Below are positions 11,601-22,700 of a DNA stretch of 64,000 bases, one piece after another (the first letter of the stretch is position 1; each line of letters opens with the position of its first letter). The translations under genes were made by a program, and so were the position numbers. Location of the stretch: assembly GCF_037176765.1 (NCBI RefSeq), contig NC_090022.1:231195117-231259116 (forward strand). The letters are read 5' to 3'. The notes below the pieces were generated by a model. It saw only the letters and a program-made list of their open reading frames with translations. It made no database searches and was not told where the DNA came from. The stretch is from Anolis sagrei (taxonomy: Eukaryota; Chordata; Lepidosauria; Squamata; Anolidae).

Positions 11601-11850
11601 CTAAGTGCTATGTTAATGGTATTGACAACCGGAATGAACTATGACTACGAGATTGACTATGATTCCATAATATGACGGAGCGGATGTTTTAGTGTAAGTT
11701 AGATGTTATGTATTAGTGATGTTAGTTGTTGTTCTGATTTCTTTGTAAAGTGTCTTTTTGTACTGTACACCGCCGCGAGTCGCCCTAGGGCTGAGAGCGG
11801 CGGTTAATAAATGCAAGAAATAAATAAATAATAAATAAATAATTGCAAAA
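8622..11850 (+). mobile_element. L2-clade LINE with an open ORF2
   Basis: A non-LTR retrotransposon, 5'-truncated or nearly complete, with a 3' end rich in AATAAATAAATA. It carries one uninterrupted 984-codon frame (see the ORF2 entry). The 3' UTR contains the conserved GCCGCGAGTCGCCC-type hairpin before the tail. No convincing target duplication was found. It lies convergent to HSD17B3; its tail stops about 100 bp short of that gene's poly(A) signal. The open frame argues for a recent insertion. Confidence 0.9.
8650..11604 (+). CDS. L2 LINE ORF2: AP endonuclease and reverse transcriptase
   Basis: 984 residues. The N-terminal APE-type endonuclease shows LLNARSV (Asn51), ITETWLDE (Glu78), GDFNIH (Asp184) and a WTDHF motif. 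The central reverse transcriptase shows NFRPVSNLPFLGKVME, LLDLSAAFDTVDHGIL, GVPQGSILSPMLFNIY and the active site YADD (residues 704-707), then KLNPDKTEVLLV. The C-terminus has [13 protein letters not shown] and LHWLPICYRAQFKVL, typical of the L2/CR1 group, and ends KTWLFEQAFN. There is no RNase H domain, as expected for L2. All catalytic residues I can check are present. The upstream arginine-rich stretch may not be the true start. Confidence 0.9.
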   Translation: MVGRRRCGRRRPRIRPNSDRLSKLTIPNRSPKVNWCNQVSGPSGLKVVLLNARSVNGKTTWIQDLILEERADLACITETWLDEAGGVNLTQLCPPGFSVQHQPRSGGRGGGVAVVYRDSIHLTRSPIPQTTNFECVHLRVGDRDRIGILLVYRPPRCTTVSLPELAGVVSSLALESQRLLVLGDFNIHAEATLTGAAQDFMSAMATMGLSQQITGPTHCAGHTLDLVFCQGWEQGGGVEELSISPLPWTDHFLIRFRLTAPPNLRKGGGPIKMVRPRRLMDPNGFLTALGDFPATSAGDHVEALVALWNGEMARAIDTIAPERPLSSNRAKPSPWFTEELAAMKRRKRELESVWRSDPSEPNRARFVSFLRAYATAIKAAKKTFFAATIASAKNRPAELFRIVRGLLTPTSGGSPDNSATRCEAFARFFADKVALIRSGLDATLNAVSVDVTRAPACPILMDSFQFVKPEDVDNILGGMRPTTSILDPCPSWLLREARGGLAEWVTVVVNASLREGKIPASLKQAIIKPLLKKPSLDPTKFDNFRPVSNLPFLGKVMESVVASQLQVFLRDTDYLDPAQSGFRPGHGTETVLVALVDDLCRELDRGSVSLLVLLDLSAAFDTVDHGILLESLAGMGLGGTALQWLQSFLEGRTQKVLLGDSCSTPQPLTCGVPQGSILSPMLFNIYMKPLGEIIRSFGVRCHLYADDVQLCHSFPPATKEAVEVLNRCLAAVMVWMRANKLKLNPDKTEVLLVSRKAEQGIGLQPVLDGVALPLKAQVRSLGVTLDSSLSLDPQVSAVTRGAFAQLRLVRQLHPYLGKSDLATVVHALVTSRLDYCNALYVGLPLKTARKLQLVQHAAAMLLTGAGRREHTTPLLFQLHWLPICYRAQFKVLVLSYKALNGSGPKYLVDRISAYEPTRTLRSSGEALVSIPPVSQARLAGTRERAFSVVAPRLWNSLPADVRQAPSLMAFRKGLKTWLFEQAFN

Positions 11851-11945
11851 TCTGTACTGGGATAATAGAATTGCTTTTAAATATATACCAGCTATTAAAG
11901 CAGGTTACAGAAAAGACAACAAAAATAGTTGTAGTTAATACTGGA

Positions 11946-11951
11946 TTTATT
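11946..11951 (-). promoter_or_regulatory. HSD17B3 poly(A) signal
   Basis: AATAAA on the minus strand, 93 nt after the stop codon, in otherwise repeat-free sequence. It implies a short 3' UTR of roughly 110-130 nt ending near 11925. Confidence 0.65.
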
Positions 11952-12043
11952 TGTGAATTTGTTGGACAGCTGTGGTAATAAGTCATACCAAACTTTTAGG
12001 CAAAAGCCTGCAGTGGCACCTGCTCCAAGTGAAGTTTTTTTTT

Positions 12044-12154
12044 TCAAGTACTGTTTGAATTCTTCTTCAGCCGACCCGAAATAGCATCTTTCAGCATATT
12101 TTGTACTCTCTCGCTGTGAAAGATTTGCAAAGGAATACACTGCACTAGCCGTGC
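12044..12154 (-). CDS. HSD17B3: HSD17B3 exon 11 (residues 275-310 and stop)
   Basis: Reads [18 protein letters not shown] and onward to a TGA at 12046-12044. Its 36 codons equal the human last exon although identity is low. Acceptor ttacag. Confidence 0.88.
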   Translation of the reverse strand, partial: ARLVQCIPLQIFHSERVQNMLKDAISGRLKKNSNST

Positions 12155-15100
12155 CTGTAAAAAGAGAAAAAAGAAAAAGGATTCTTTCAAATGTAGTGGA
12201 GTCAGGATTTAAAATGTGGAGGAAGTATGTCAGCTGGTCATCTATGTATATGCTTCTCTCAGGAATACTGGTTTTTAGTGCAAAATATTTGGCCGACGGA
12301 ATGCCTCATCCCATGCTATTCAGATCTGATCAGGTTAAGATCAGAAGACTAGCTATCTGGCCTCTACCTATAGGCACATTTTATGGAAACATGATACAAT
12401 GCTTTTTGGGTGGCCACTCCTAAGCTTCGGAATTCCCTCCTTGGGAATGCCAGATGGGCCTCCTCCTTGCTGTCCTTCTGCACCAAGCAAAAACTGTCTT
12501 CTAGCAGGCATTTAGGAATTCTAGATAAAAACAAAGGTCAATCTAGTCCAGGATTATGTTGCTGCTGTTGCTAACTAGATGCATATGGCCTACAAGCAAG
12601 ACATGAGTGAAATAGTATCCCTCTTCCCTGTTTTGTTTCTGTTCTGCATTATTGAAAAACATAAAACAGTGGTTTTCAGATGTTTTGGCCTACAGACATC
12701 CCAACCAGTTTACATCTAGGGACCCACAGGCTGAGAACCACTGACATAAAACATTGCATTCAAAGGGCATCGGTGGCCCCTCAATGTTGGTTTTGGGAAG
12801 ATTAATATCTCACGTCAGATTAAAGCATATATTTACCAATATTTCGTGGGCTAAGCATCCAAATGTTTCATCACCCAATGTGATGTACTCCAGAGATTCC
12901 CTAACAAAATCTTCTGCTGTCTTGTTGATTAGATTAGGCTTTGACCACATAGTCATTGGAGTTGAAACAGAATAAGGAGTCACTGCCTGAAGTAAAAGAC
13001 AACAATGCAACAAAAAAGGCATAAAGAACAATTTCACATTTCAGATAGTCAATGCAACATCAACAGAGCTGATGCGGACAGCATAGCCTAGGATAAAATG
13101 AACCCATAATGGATAGGGAAGGGGGAAATAGTCAAACATCTCATCTATCTAGTCAGTAGAACTTTTTTGTTTATTCCAGTAGTTGATGGAAATATCTCAC
13201 CTGTATGATAATTCCTTTTGTGTTATATTCTGCTTGAAGAGCTTTAGAAAATGTGCATCCAAAAGCCTACATAGACAAAATTTAAAGACAAGAAAGCTAT
13301 AGTAATTGCATACTTTCGTTGATTATCGTGACATCATATTTATCCTAAGATCTCCAGTTATGTCTTTCCATCATTATACCATTTTATTGTTGGATATTTT
13401 TCTTATTGGAAGTTGTATAAGAATGCATACATAGTAATCTACTTCATACTTTTAGCTTCCTAAAACCTAGAGTAATATAAAGGACATAATTCCATGAAAC
13501 ACAATGTTCTTACTTTGGAGGCAGAATAGATGGCATATAAGGGACAGGGAAAAGTGCCAACAGCAGAGGATATATTCAAAATCAGTCCTCTTTGCCTAAA
13601 ATAAATAAATAAATAAAACAGTATAAACATAATTTTATTATCTTACTTGCAGTATGACTCCGATACCTGCAGGATCAGCACCTGTGTTTTCACTGACTCA
13701 TGCCCGAAAAAGATGTTCTTTTCAGGCATCTATTAGGTCCTCCAAGATGATTCTATAGTATGTTTCCACCATAGAATAGTGACCTAGAAATGTTAGAGAT
13801 GTTCTCTCTAGGCACTTTTTTGGTCCGCTCTTCAAATTCTATGGTGTGCTTCTGCCAAAAGTGGTCACTTCAGTGATATTGATAGTTGCACATGTCCAGG
13901 AATTTATCCCACATGAATATGAGATTGCACTCTATATAAAAACACCAAAGACCTCCAATTCTGACAGAGTCAGACCATAAGTGATTCATAAGAAAACATG
14001 TCCATTTTCAAATAAAAATCAATAGCAGGTATAGTAGGACTTAAGAGCCAGTGTGGCACAGTGATTTTAAGACTAAACTATATATCTGAAGAAAAGTCAT
14101 GAAAACCCACTGGATGACCTTGGATTTCAAGTCACACACTGTCATTCACAGTTTCAACTATCAATGGTGGGTCTTGGACTTTATCCCCCAAAGACATGGT
14201 GGGGAGGAGGTCATACTGTATTTGTATATGTTTTCGCATTACCTACCATTACGTTTTTGTTTCTTATAAACAGAGTTCAACATGGAAATTGTGAAAAAAA
14301 TTAACTACCAGCACCACGTCAAAATTATGTTTTAAAATAAAAATATAATAATATAAACAATATAAATACAAGTTGAGTATCCCTTATCTAAGATTCCAAA
14401 ATGTGAAATATTGAAAAATAAAAAAAAAAGTCCACATGGATAGTGAGACCTTTGCTTTCTGATGGTTCAATGCACAAGATCCGTGTTTCATGCACAAAAT
14501 TAATGGAAATGTGGTGCATGAAATTACCAAGATCACCAAGATAATATGCAAGTATTTCAAAATCTTTGGGAGGGGAACCAAAATATGGGCCAAACCTTTT
14601 GGATAAGGGATACTCAAGCTGTGTGAATATGTAGACCAGTGTTTCTCAACCTTCTTAATGTTGCAATCTCTTAATACAGTTCCTCATGTTGTGGTGACCC
14701 CCAACCATAACATTATTTTTGTTGCTACTTCATAACTGCAATTTTGCTACTGTTATGAATTGTAATGTAAATATCAGATATTCAGGATGTATTTTCATTC
14801 ACTGGACCAAATCTGACACAAATACTTGACATGCCCAAATTGGAATACTGGTGGGGTGTTGATTTTGTTATTTGGGAGTTGTAGTTGCTGGGATTTATAG
14901 TTCACCTACAATCAAAGAGCATTCTGGATGCCAACAACAATGGAATTGAACCAAACTTGGCACACTGAACTCTCATGAACAAATGAAATACTTTGTTTTC
15001 TGATGGTCTTTGGCAACTCCTCTGACACCCCCCTTGTGACCCCCCCCCCCCCCAGGATCCCGACCCCCAGGTTGAGAAACACTGATTTGGTGGGCATTGA

Positions 15101-16716
15101 CCTTGAGTTTTGGAGTTGTAATTCACCTACATCCAGAGAGCACTGTGGACTCAAACAATGAATGATCTGGTCCAAACTTGGCAAGAATACTCAATATGCC
15201 CAAATGTGAACACTGGTGGGGTTTGTGGAAAATAGACCATGACATCTAGGAGTTGTTGTTTATAATTCACCTGCAATCAAAGAACATTCTGAACCCCACC
15301 AACGATAGAACTGGGCAAACTTCCCACACAGAACCCCCATGACCAATGGAAAATACTTTGTTTTCTGGTGGTCTTTGGTGAACCCTCTGACTCCCCCTCG
15401 TGACTCCCAGGTTGAGAAATACTGATGTAGAAAAATATATTAATAAGGTCTGCAAATTCAAACAAACAATAACAAAATTAATAACATTCATATCACTGAC
15501 CATACATTTTTCTCAAGACTGTACCTTTAATGCACCTTATCACAGCAAGCAAACTAATTCTATCAAACCCAAATCTGTTAGAGGTAGAAACCATCTTGAA
15601 ACCCAAATTTTCATTCACTGGACACTCAATCTAAGAAAAGATATTTACCTTGGCACCATCTGTTTCAAAATTATCCGTGTCATCTAAACCAAAAATGAAA
15701 TTCACAGATTGATAATAGCACTTGTGTACCTATTGAAGACAATAAAGATAGCATGAACTATAGAGTAGGAGGAAATCTTGAAGGTCACCTACTCCAGATC
15801 TAATATCTGCTTATATCCCTCTAGCAAAGAAGAGACTTCCTGTCAGCAGATGCTTTTTCAACATCAGAGAAGGAGGCAGCAGCATTTCCCATGCTAATTA
15901 GGGAAGGGGAGATTTACTTCTTCAGCAAAATTTCCTCAATTTTCAGTGTTGCCCTTCAGGACATAACCAGAAAGGAGTAGAAGAGTCTTGCTTATCCAAC
16001 ATAAACGGGCCAGCAGAACGTTGGATAAGCTAAAATGTTGGATAATAAGGAGGGATTAAGGAAAAGCCTATTAAATGTCAAATTATGTTATGATTTTACA
16101 AATTAAGCACCAAAACATCATGTTTTACAATAAAATCGACAGAAAAAGCAGTTCAATATGTGGTAACGTTATGTAGTAATTACTGTATTTACGAATATAG
16201 CACCAAAACATTGCAATGTATTGAAACAGCTGTGGATCCAGGCAGGAGGCAGACTGCATTGGATAATGCAGAATGTTGGCTGAGTGAAGGTTGGATAAGC
16301 TAGACTCTACTGTATCTTGAAAAAAATGAAATTATAGAAGATCAGTGTCACAAGGATGCATAATCCAGAATTTGTTGAAGCCTACTATGTGGAAAGGGGA
16401 GGACCACCAAAGGAGAGGACCACCATTTACATATAGCTTTTATAAGAACTTAGAATAAGATAAGATGATGTGTGGTAATAAATGCCACTCAGTCATGATT
16501 AAAGGGATATTGGTTTTGCTTACAATTAAGTAATAAATAGACTGGATCAGTTCAGTTTAGTCTGCTGTTCCAAACTGCAATATGAATAATCTATTCCACC
16601 TCACTGGCCAGAGTTAAAACCAAATTAAGATGGAGTTATCTTAATTGCATAGCAAATGTTAGCATATATACATTTATATTGTCCTGCAAAAAAAACCCCA
16701 AAACCCAAAACCCAGC

Positions 16717-16747
<31 letters not shown>

Positions 16748-19700
16748 GGATTTTCAGCCACAGATAGTTGTTCCCTTGTTCTCTCTGATACAGCCATTCC
16801 TCCACATTTGCACTTTTGAATTTGTGGGTTTGATTATTCACAGATTTGATTAAATACATTCTTTCTAGGAAATCACATGTCTTCCAGTGTGATTCTGTGG
16901 TCAACTTCCTCCAGTCACGTTGGAGGATCTAGATTAGGCATGAGCAAACTTCAACACTCCAGGTGATTTGGACTTCAACTCCCACAATCCCTAACAGCCA
17001 GTAAGCTGGCTAGGATTTCTGGGAGTTGGTCCAAAACACCTGGAGGGCCAAAGTCTGCTCATGTTCAATCGAGACGGTTCCAGAGCAAACACATCCCTAG
17101 GAATTGTGATGTCCTCCAATATGGTTTTATGACCAGCTTCCAGTGGATGTAGGCCATAGATGTCCCGGAAGACCTAGAAATTACTTGAGAACTTTTCTCT
17201 CAGCTAAAAAAGAGCAATTTGTTTATTTATGGTTTTTCACTCTCATGGTGGTCCTTGTCCATCACCCCAGTAAATATGGAGAGCTGATTGTACTTAAAAA
17301 CACCTGTGGGATTTTGTCTCTCAAATAATATTTCACATAAAATTGAGCTGAGTTCATTGTTCTGGCAGTTTGGTCCCCAAAGGGGCTCCTTGCTGATAAA
17401 ATCCAACATAAAAATAGAGAACAGAAGAATATGTTCTCCATTTCACTGCCTGGTTATTGCAAGGACAAACCCTCAAGGACAAGAGAACACCAACATATCT
17501 TATCCAAAGTCTTTAAGAATGTAAAAAAAAAAAACCTGGCCACAGTATTTAGTGGCATTCCAGTTCTTAAAATGGGCTTCAGAATTAAGACAAAATGTTT
17601 AAGGAAGAAGAGGAGCAGACGTGCAGAGAGGTCCCAGGGCCATATAACCCAGAATATCAAGGTAGGATAACCCACAATATCTGCTTTGAACTGGAATATC
17701 AGAGTCCACATTGCCATATATCCCAGTTCAAAGCAGATAGTGTGGGATTTTATTCAGCTGCGTGGAAGGGGCCCAAGAGTCTTTGCTCTGCTAGATTTAA
17801 TACAGAGTCAAATACAGAATGATCACACACTGCAACCAAAGATTTGGGAACAGGCTTCATCTGAGCAGTAATTCCACTCAGGAAAAGATAAAAGTCTTAA
17901 CCCTATAAGGTTTATCAAAAGAAAACTACTCTGTTTCCAGTAATATGGCTGCACACCCAGGAATATAATTTAGACCAAAAACATTCTGTGTGCTCCCTTC
18001 ATAATCTATTTTCAAGATACATTATTATTGTTTTGTTGGCTGCTTCTGTTGCCTTTTTAAACAATCCAGCGGCAGCATTAGGAACAATCAAAGGCCTCAA
18101 ATGTGTTGATGTAGTGTGTGCTTCTTATTGCCTTTTCCTGCTGGGCTAAATATAACTTAATAATAAAATACAGCCCTCTTGATATTTGATTTTTTTTTAA
18201 CCTGTGCAAATTCTAACTATGCCAAGCTATGTTCTTAGTTAACACACTTCAGTACTTGCAGAACACAGTAAATCCTCTCAATCTATTATATTTTTAATGA
18301 AGTAAGAATGATAACAATATTAGACAGATCAGAGTCTATAAAATGTCATGGATAAAAACTTAAATTGATTAGACTATGGCTGGATCTACACTGCCACATA
18401 ATTCAGTATCAGAATGGAGATTAACTCCATTGGATTGTATTATACGACAGTGTAGACTCATATAATCCAGTTCAATTCAGTTAATTATGCATTATAGCAG
18501 TCTACGGTGACCATTGTAATGCAGTTCAAACTGCATCATATGATAGTGTAGATGCAGCCTAAATCTAGTTGATTGGACTGATGGAGCAACTAATAGAGTA
18601 TATAAACTAAAATCCAGTTTGAACAATACTGTGTTCTGTTTAGACTCACACAGTATCCACATTTGGACCAAATAGCTAAATGAGAATCACAAAGGGGCTT
18701 TTTGTCAGATGTGAACCAGAGGTACTTCAAAGAGAACTCAGCAGTTTGGCTGAATTCAACCTCAGGAAGAACTCATTCTTTGAAAGCAAATAAGCAGGGA
18801 GGACAGGACACTGGTGAAATGGAAGGAAAATGGGAAAGGGCAGAAGGCAAGCAAACCTATCTTGATGCTACTCGAGGTTGATGACTCCAGTGTGAATTTG
18901 CTCTGAGTTTTGGTTTGAATTTAAAAGTTGTTATTCAAGGTGCTGAATTATCTCAACCAAAATAGGTTCCACACCTTGGACAGCTCCTTTAAAGTTCAGA
19001 CTAGATCCCAGAGTGGAATCACTGTTCTGTTAATACCAAAACCTCCAGAGATGAATGGGGCAGTGTGTCACATTGCTTGCCTTCCAGACCTAATCTAGCC
19101 TGTTGCTATCAGGTATGGAAAAGGATACTCTCCCATGACCTATGCTAAAGGGAAATTCAACTTCTATCCTGCCAGCATCTGTACATTGTATAAAGGGGCT
19201 GGCGAGGTTCCTCTTGTGCTTTGCTTCAGATGGTGAACTCTCTTGGGTTGGCCCTCAGGGAGTTGTCATAAATGTGAAGGCTTTTTTGAGTGGAGTTGCT
19301 GCCAGGTCAAGATTAGAAGCCCTTTCATTTATTTTTCTCAGGAGAGCTGGAAAGTTCAAAGACACACACAGTATGCAGCAATATTTCATCTTCAGGGTCA
19401 GGCAAGATTTTTACAAAGGACAAATGTTACCCTTTCGCAAGCTGAAAACACAAGTCTAAAATGTGTATTTGAGAATTATGATAAAGGTGCCAAAGAACCC
19501 CAATTCAACATGAATTTGAAAACCTCCTCCAGGATTTTTTCAGTTAATAGGAAACAATTGAAAATCATTCATTGATGGAAGCCTTCATGCAAAATAAATT
19601 AATTTCCATTTTTCCCTCTGTGTGTGGTACATACCTGGGTGACAGACATGATGTTGCAGTTTATAAGGGCCTGTTGGGAATAATAAATGAAAGATTACAC

Positions 19701-22700
19701 AGAAGATTTCCTGATCCAGTGAAAACAAGGTGTTGGTTTGACAAATTTTGAATTAGAAAACACTTAAAAATGAAAAAAAAAGTTTATTAAATGAAGTGGC
19801 CAGATGTTCATAAAAGCTTATGGAGTTTGTTAGCCTTTGAGATATTACAAGATTATTTACTGTTTTTAGTAATATGGCTATTCCTTTTCCCAAAATGTCA
19901 CTAAGGACTTCATCACATGCAATGAAAACAGGGTTTCTACACATTTAAGAAACAGCTACAATTAGGGCCCATCACATGATGCAAGCTTGTACAGTAGGTT
20001 CCAGATATTTTGCCATTTCTAAAGTGTGTTTCTTCCCTTACCATTCCTAAGTCAATTGGCAATTAACTTCTTTTTCAATTCCCTACATAGAGACATATAA
20101 ACATGCCCAATTTACCATGTGATGGGAATTCCCTCTTACCTGCTTGTAAAGATAATGATGACATCATCTTGGAGAGAGAAGCCAAGATTGGCACTATTGA
20201 TTCCTTTCTTCCACCATTATCATTTTGGAACCAAGGAGGAAGGGACGGTAATTTATATCTCTTTTTAAACGTAAAAAGAGAATTGAGAGTGATCTGTACT
20301 TATAAAGAGGAATTGTAATATTCAAAGAAAACGGGGAAGGAGACAGTGGGGGGAGTGTCTCCCATGTGATGAGAAGGCGAATGGATAATTAGAAAAGGAA
20401 GCAGAAAAAGGGAAACCATGTGATGGGGATAAGGAAATAATCCCTTTAATTTCAAAACGTGGCTTTGCGAAGCTTAAGGGAAAAACAACGATCCCAAACA
20501 CTTTACTTATCCCATGAGATGAAGTCCTTACACAAGTTATTACATTTTGCCACCACAGAGGATGCAACTTTGCTTTTAAGATGTCATGGACCTTATTGAT
20601 GTTACTAATACTTTTGTCTACAATTGTTTTTTTTTTGGGGGGGGGGTTGTATCAGGAGTGACTTGAGAAACTGCAAGTTCCTTCTGGTGTGAGAGAATTG
20701 GCCATCTCCAAGGACATTACCCAGGGGACACCTGGATGTTTAACCATCCTGTGGGAGGCTTCTCTCATGTCACCACTTTGACTGCCATGGCTGAGTGTTA
20801 TGGAATTTAACCTTCTCTGCCAAAGAGTACTGGTGTCTCACCAAACTACAGACTCCAGGATTCCATAGCAATGAGCCATAGCAGTTATGACAAAGACAAA
20901 TCTACTTTGTAAGTGCAGACTCTTTCATGCTGATCTTGGTTTCCCCTATCTTTTTTTTCACTTGTCTTTTCTCTCTTCTACTACTAAATAATTTTAAGTC
21001 ATATTTTCAACTAGAGGGAATCATAGTAAAATGTAAAAGGATACACCAGAAATGATCTTATTTTCCATTGACAGGGTTGTTATTAGCTAAGTAAAGAACT
21101 CAATTTTACATCCATCTATAGTCAGTATTTACTTATTTATTCAGTATTTATTTTAAGAATTTTAGATTGTTTTAGTGCTGTGTCTTTCCAAAGCAGCATA
21201 AAGTAAAAAAAAAAAAAAAAAAACAGGTATAGCTGGTCACATCAAAATAGATAACTAGAAATAGTAATCCTAAATATTTGTCCTATTTAGAAGTTGCAAA
21301 AGAATGCAATGTTGCTGTTGAAAAAATAGCTTTTCCAGGCTCTTTATTTACTCAGCTGCAAGCCCCAATTTATTTCAGAGCAGCATACTCCAAATAACTA
21401 TATATTCAACTGCAGGCAACATTTTACTTTCCTAGCTACATTCAGTCCACTTTGGATCCTTTTGTTTTTTCACAGGTTTTCAGGCTTCTATTTGAACCGA
21501 GGATTTTACAATCAGGGAGAGAGTTATTAAGAGTTACTGTTCAGAAGATGTTATGCTATTTTTCTGTTTCCTCCCTCCATAATGGATCATTTTGTGGAGG
21601 AAAAATGAGAGAAGTGGTAGTGGAAAAGAATGGGAAATGCAACTGTAATACAAGATCATTTTGTCATACAAACACACACATACTGTAGGGTCGTGGTACA
21701 AAAATGTTTCCTCTAGAGGCAGAGCATTTCTTTGGCTTGTTTGTTTTTCAGTTTTGGGGAATATGTTTTCCAGACAAAAAAGCTTCAAGGAACTTGGCTG
21801 GTTAATAATAACTTTGCAGAAATGCCTTTTTTATTTGTAAAGAAACTTCATCAAAATTAACTGAGTCAAACATGCCATGGCTTATTAGCCTTATGCTTCA
21901 ACGTTAGCTAGCTGCCATACAAAAGGAAAATGGTTGATCTTAGCAGGTTTTATTCAGAAATATTCTTTACCTGGTCATTGTCTGTTGCATCAAGAAAATG
22001 GCATGGGATGCTGGTCTGAAGCATTCCAACATTGTTAACTAATCAAAGGAAGCAAAGTAAGTGGAGTCACACAATTATATAGCACAACTGCAAGGAATGA
22101 TTCTAAAGCATTGGTTCCCAACCTTTTTTTGACCAGGGACCACTTTTACCAGGGATCACTCTCCAATATTAGTTCCAAAAGGGTTACAAATCAGGTTTTG
22201 ATCAACCTTAGATTCAGTTTGGTTATTTGGGGTGCAGATTCAGAAAATTGTATTGGATAGACCACATCAGCTCTAGTTTCTTATACAGAACATATGCCAT
22301 CCAGTAGTTGCCATCTGCTCATCCACAGAAAACCATATTTAATAAGCCTCGGCACTATAAGAGGGTTTCATGAGACCAGTCACTCTCGTTGCAAGGGTGT
22401 AGTAATGGTGAGGTTGCGGACCATATTTTAGTTCTTGCAGACCACTGATGGTCTGTGGACCAAAGGTTGGGAACCACTGTTCTAAAGAGAGAGCAAGCTT
22501 AGCAAACCAGCTATTTTTAGGATTGGTAGAAGGTCAGCTTAGTTGGGAATATATTAATTAAACAGGGCAAGAAGTTCTTTCTGCATGATGTTTTATTGAA
22601 GTAATTTAGCATATTGGCTATGATTTTTAAACAGCTAATATGATCTTGTTAATAGTTCTACCACGACTCAGCTCCTGATTAGCTTGGGCTGGGCAGTTTG

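Noticed and set aside
19635-19670. Apparent three-residue deletion in the HSD17B3 helix after NI(M/T)SV
   Set aside because: The residues were expected in exon 6, but exon 7 begins with MTR, which supplies them. With both exons the length equals the human protein.
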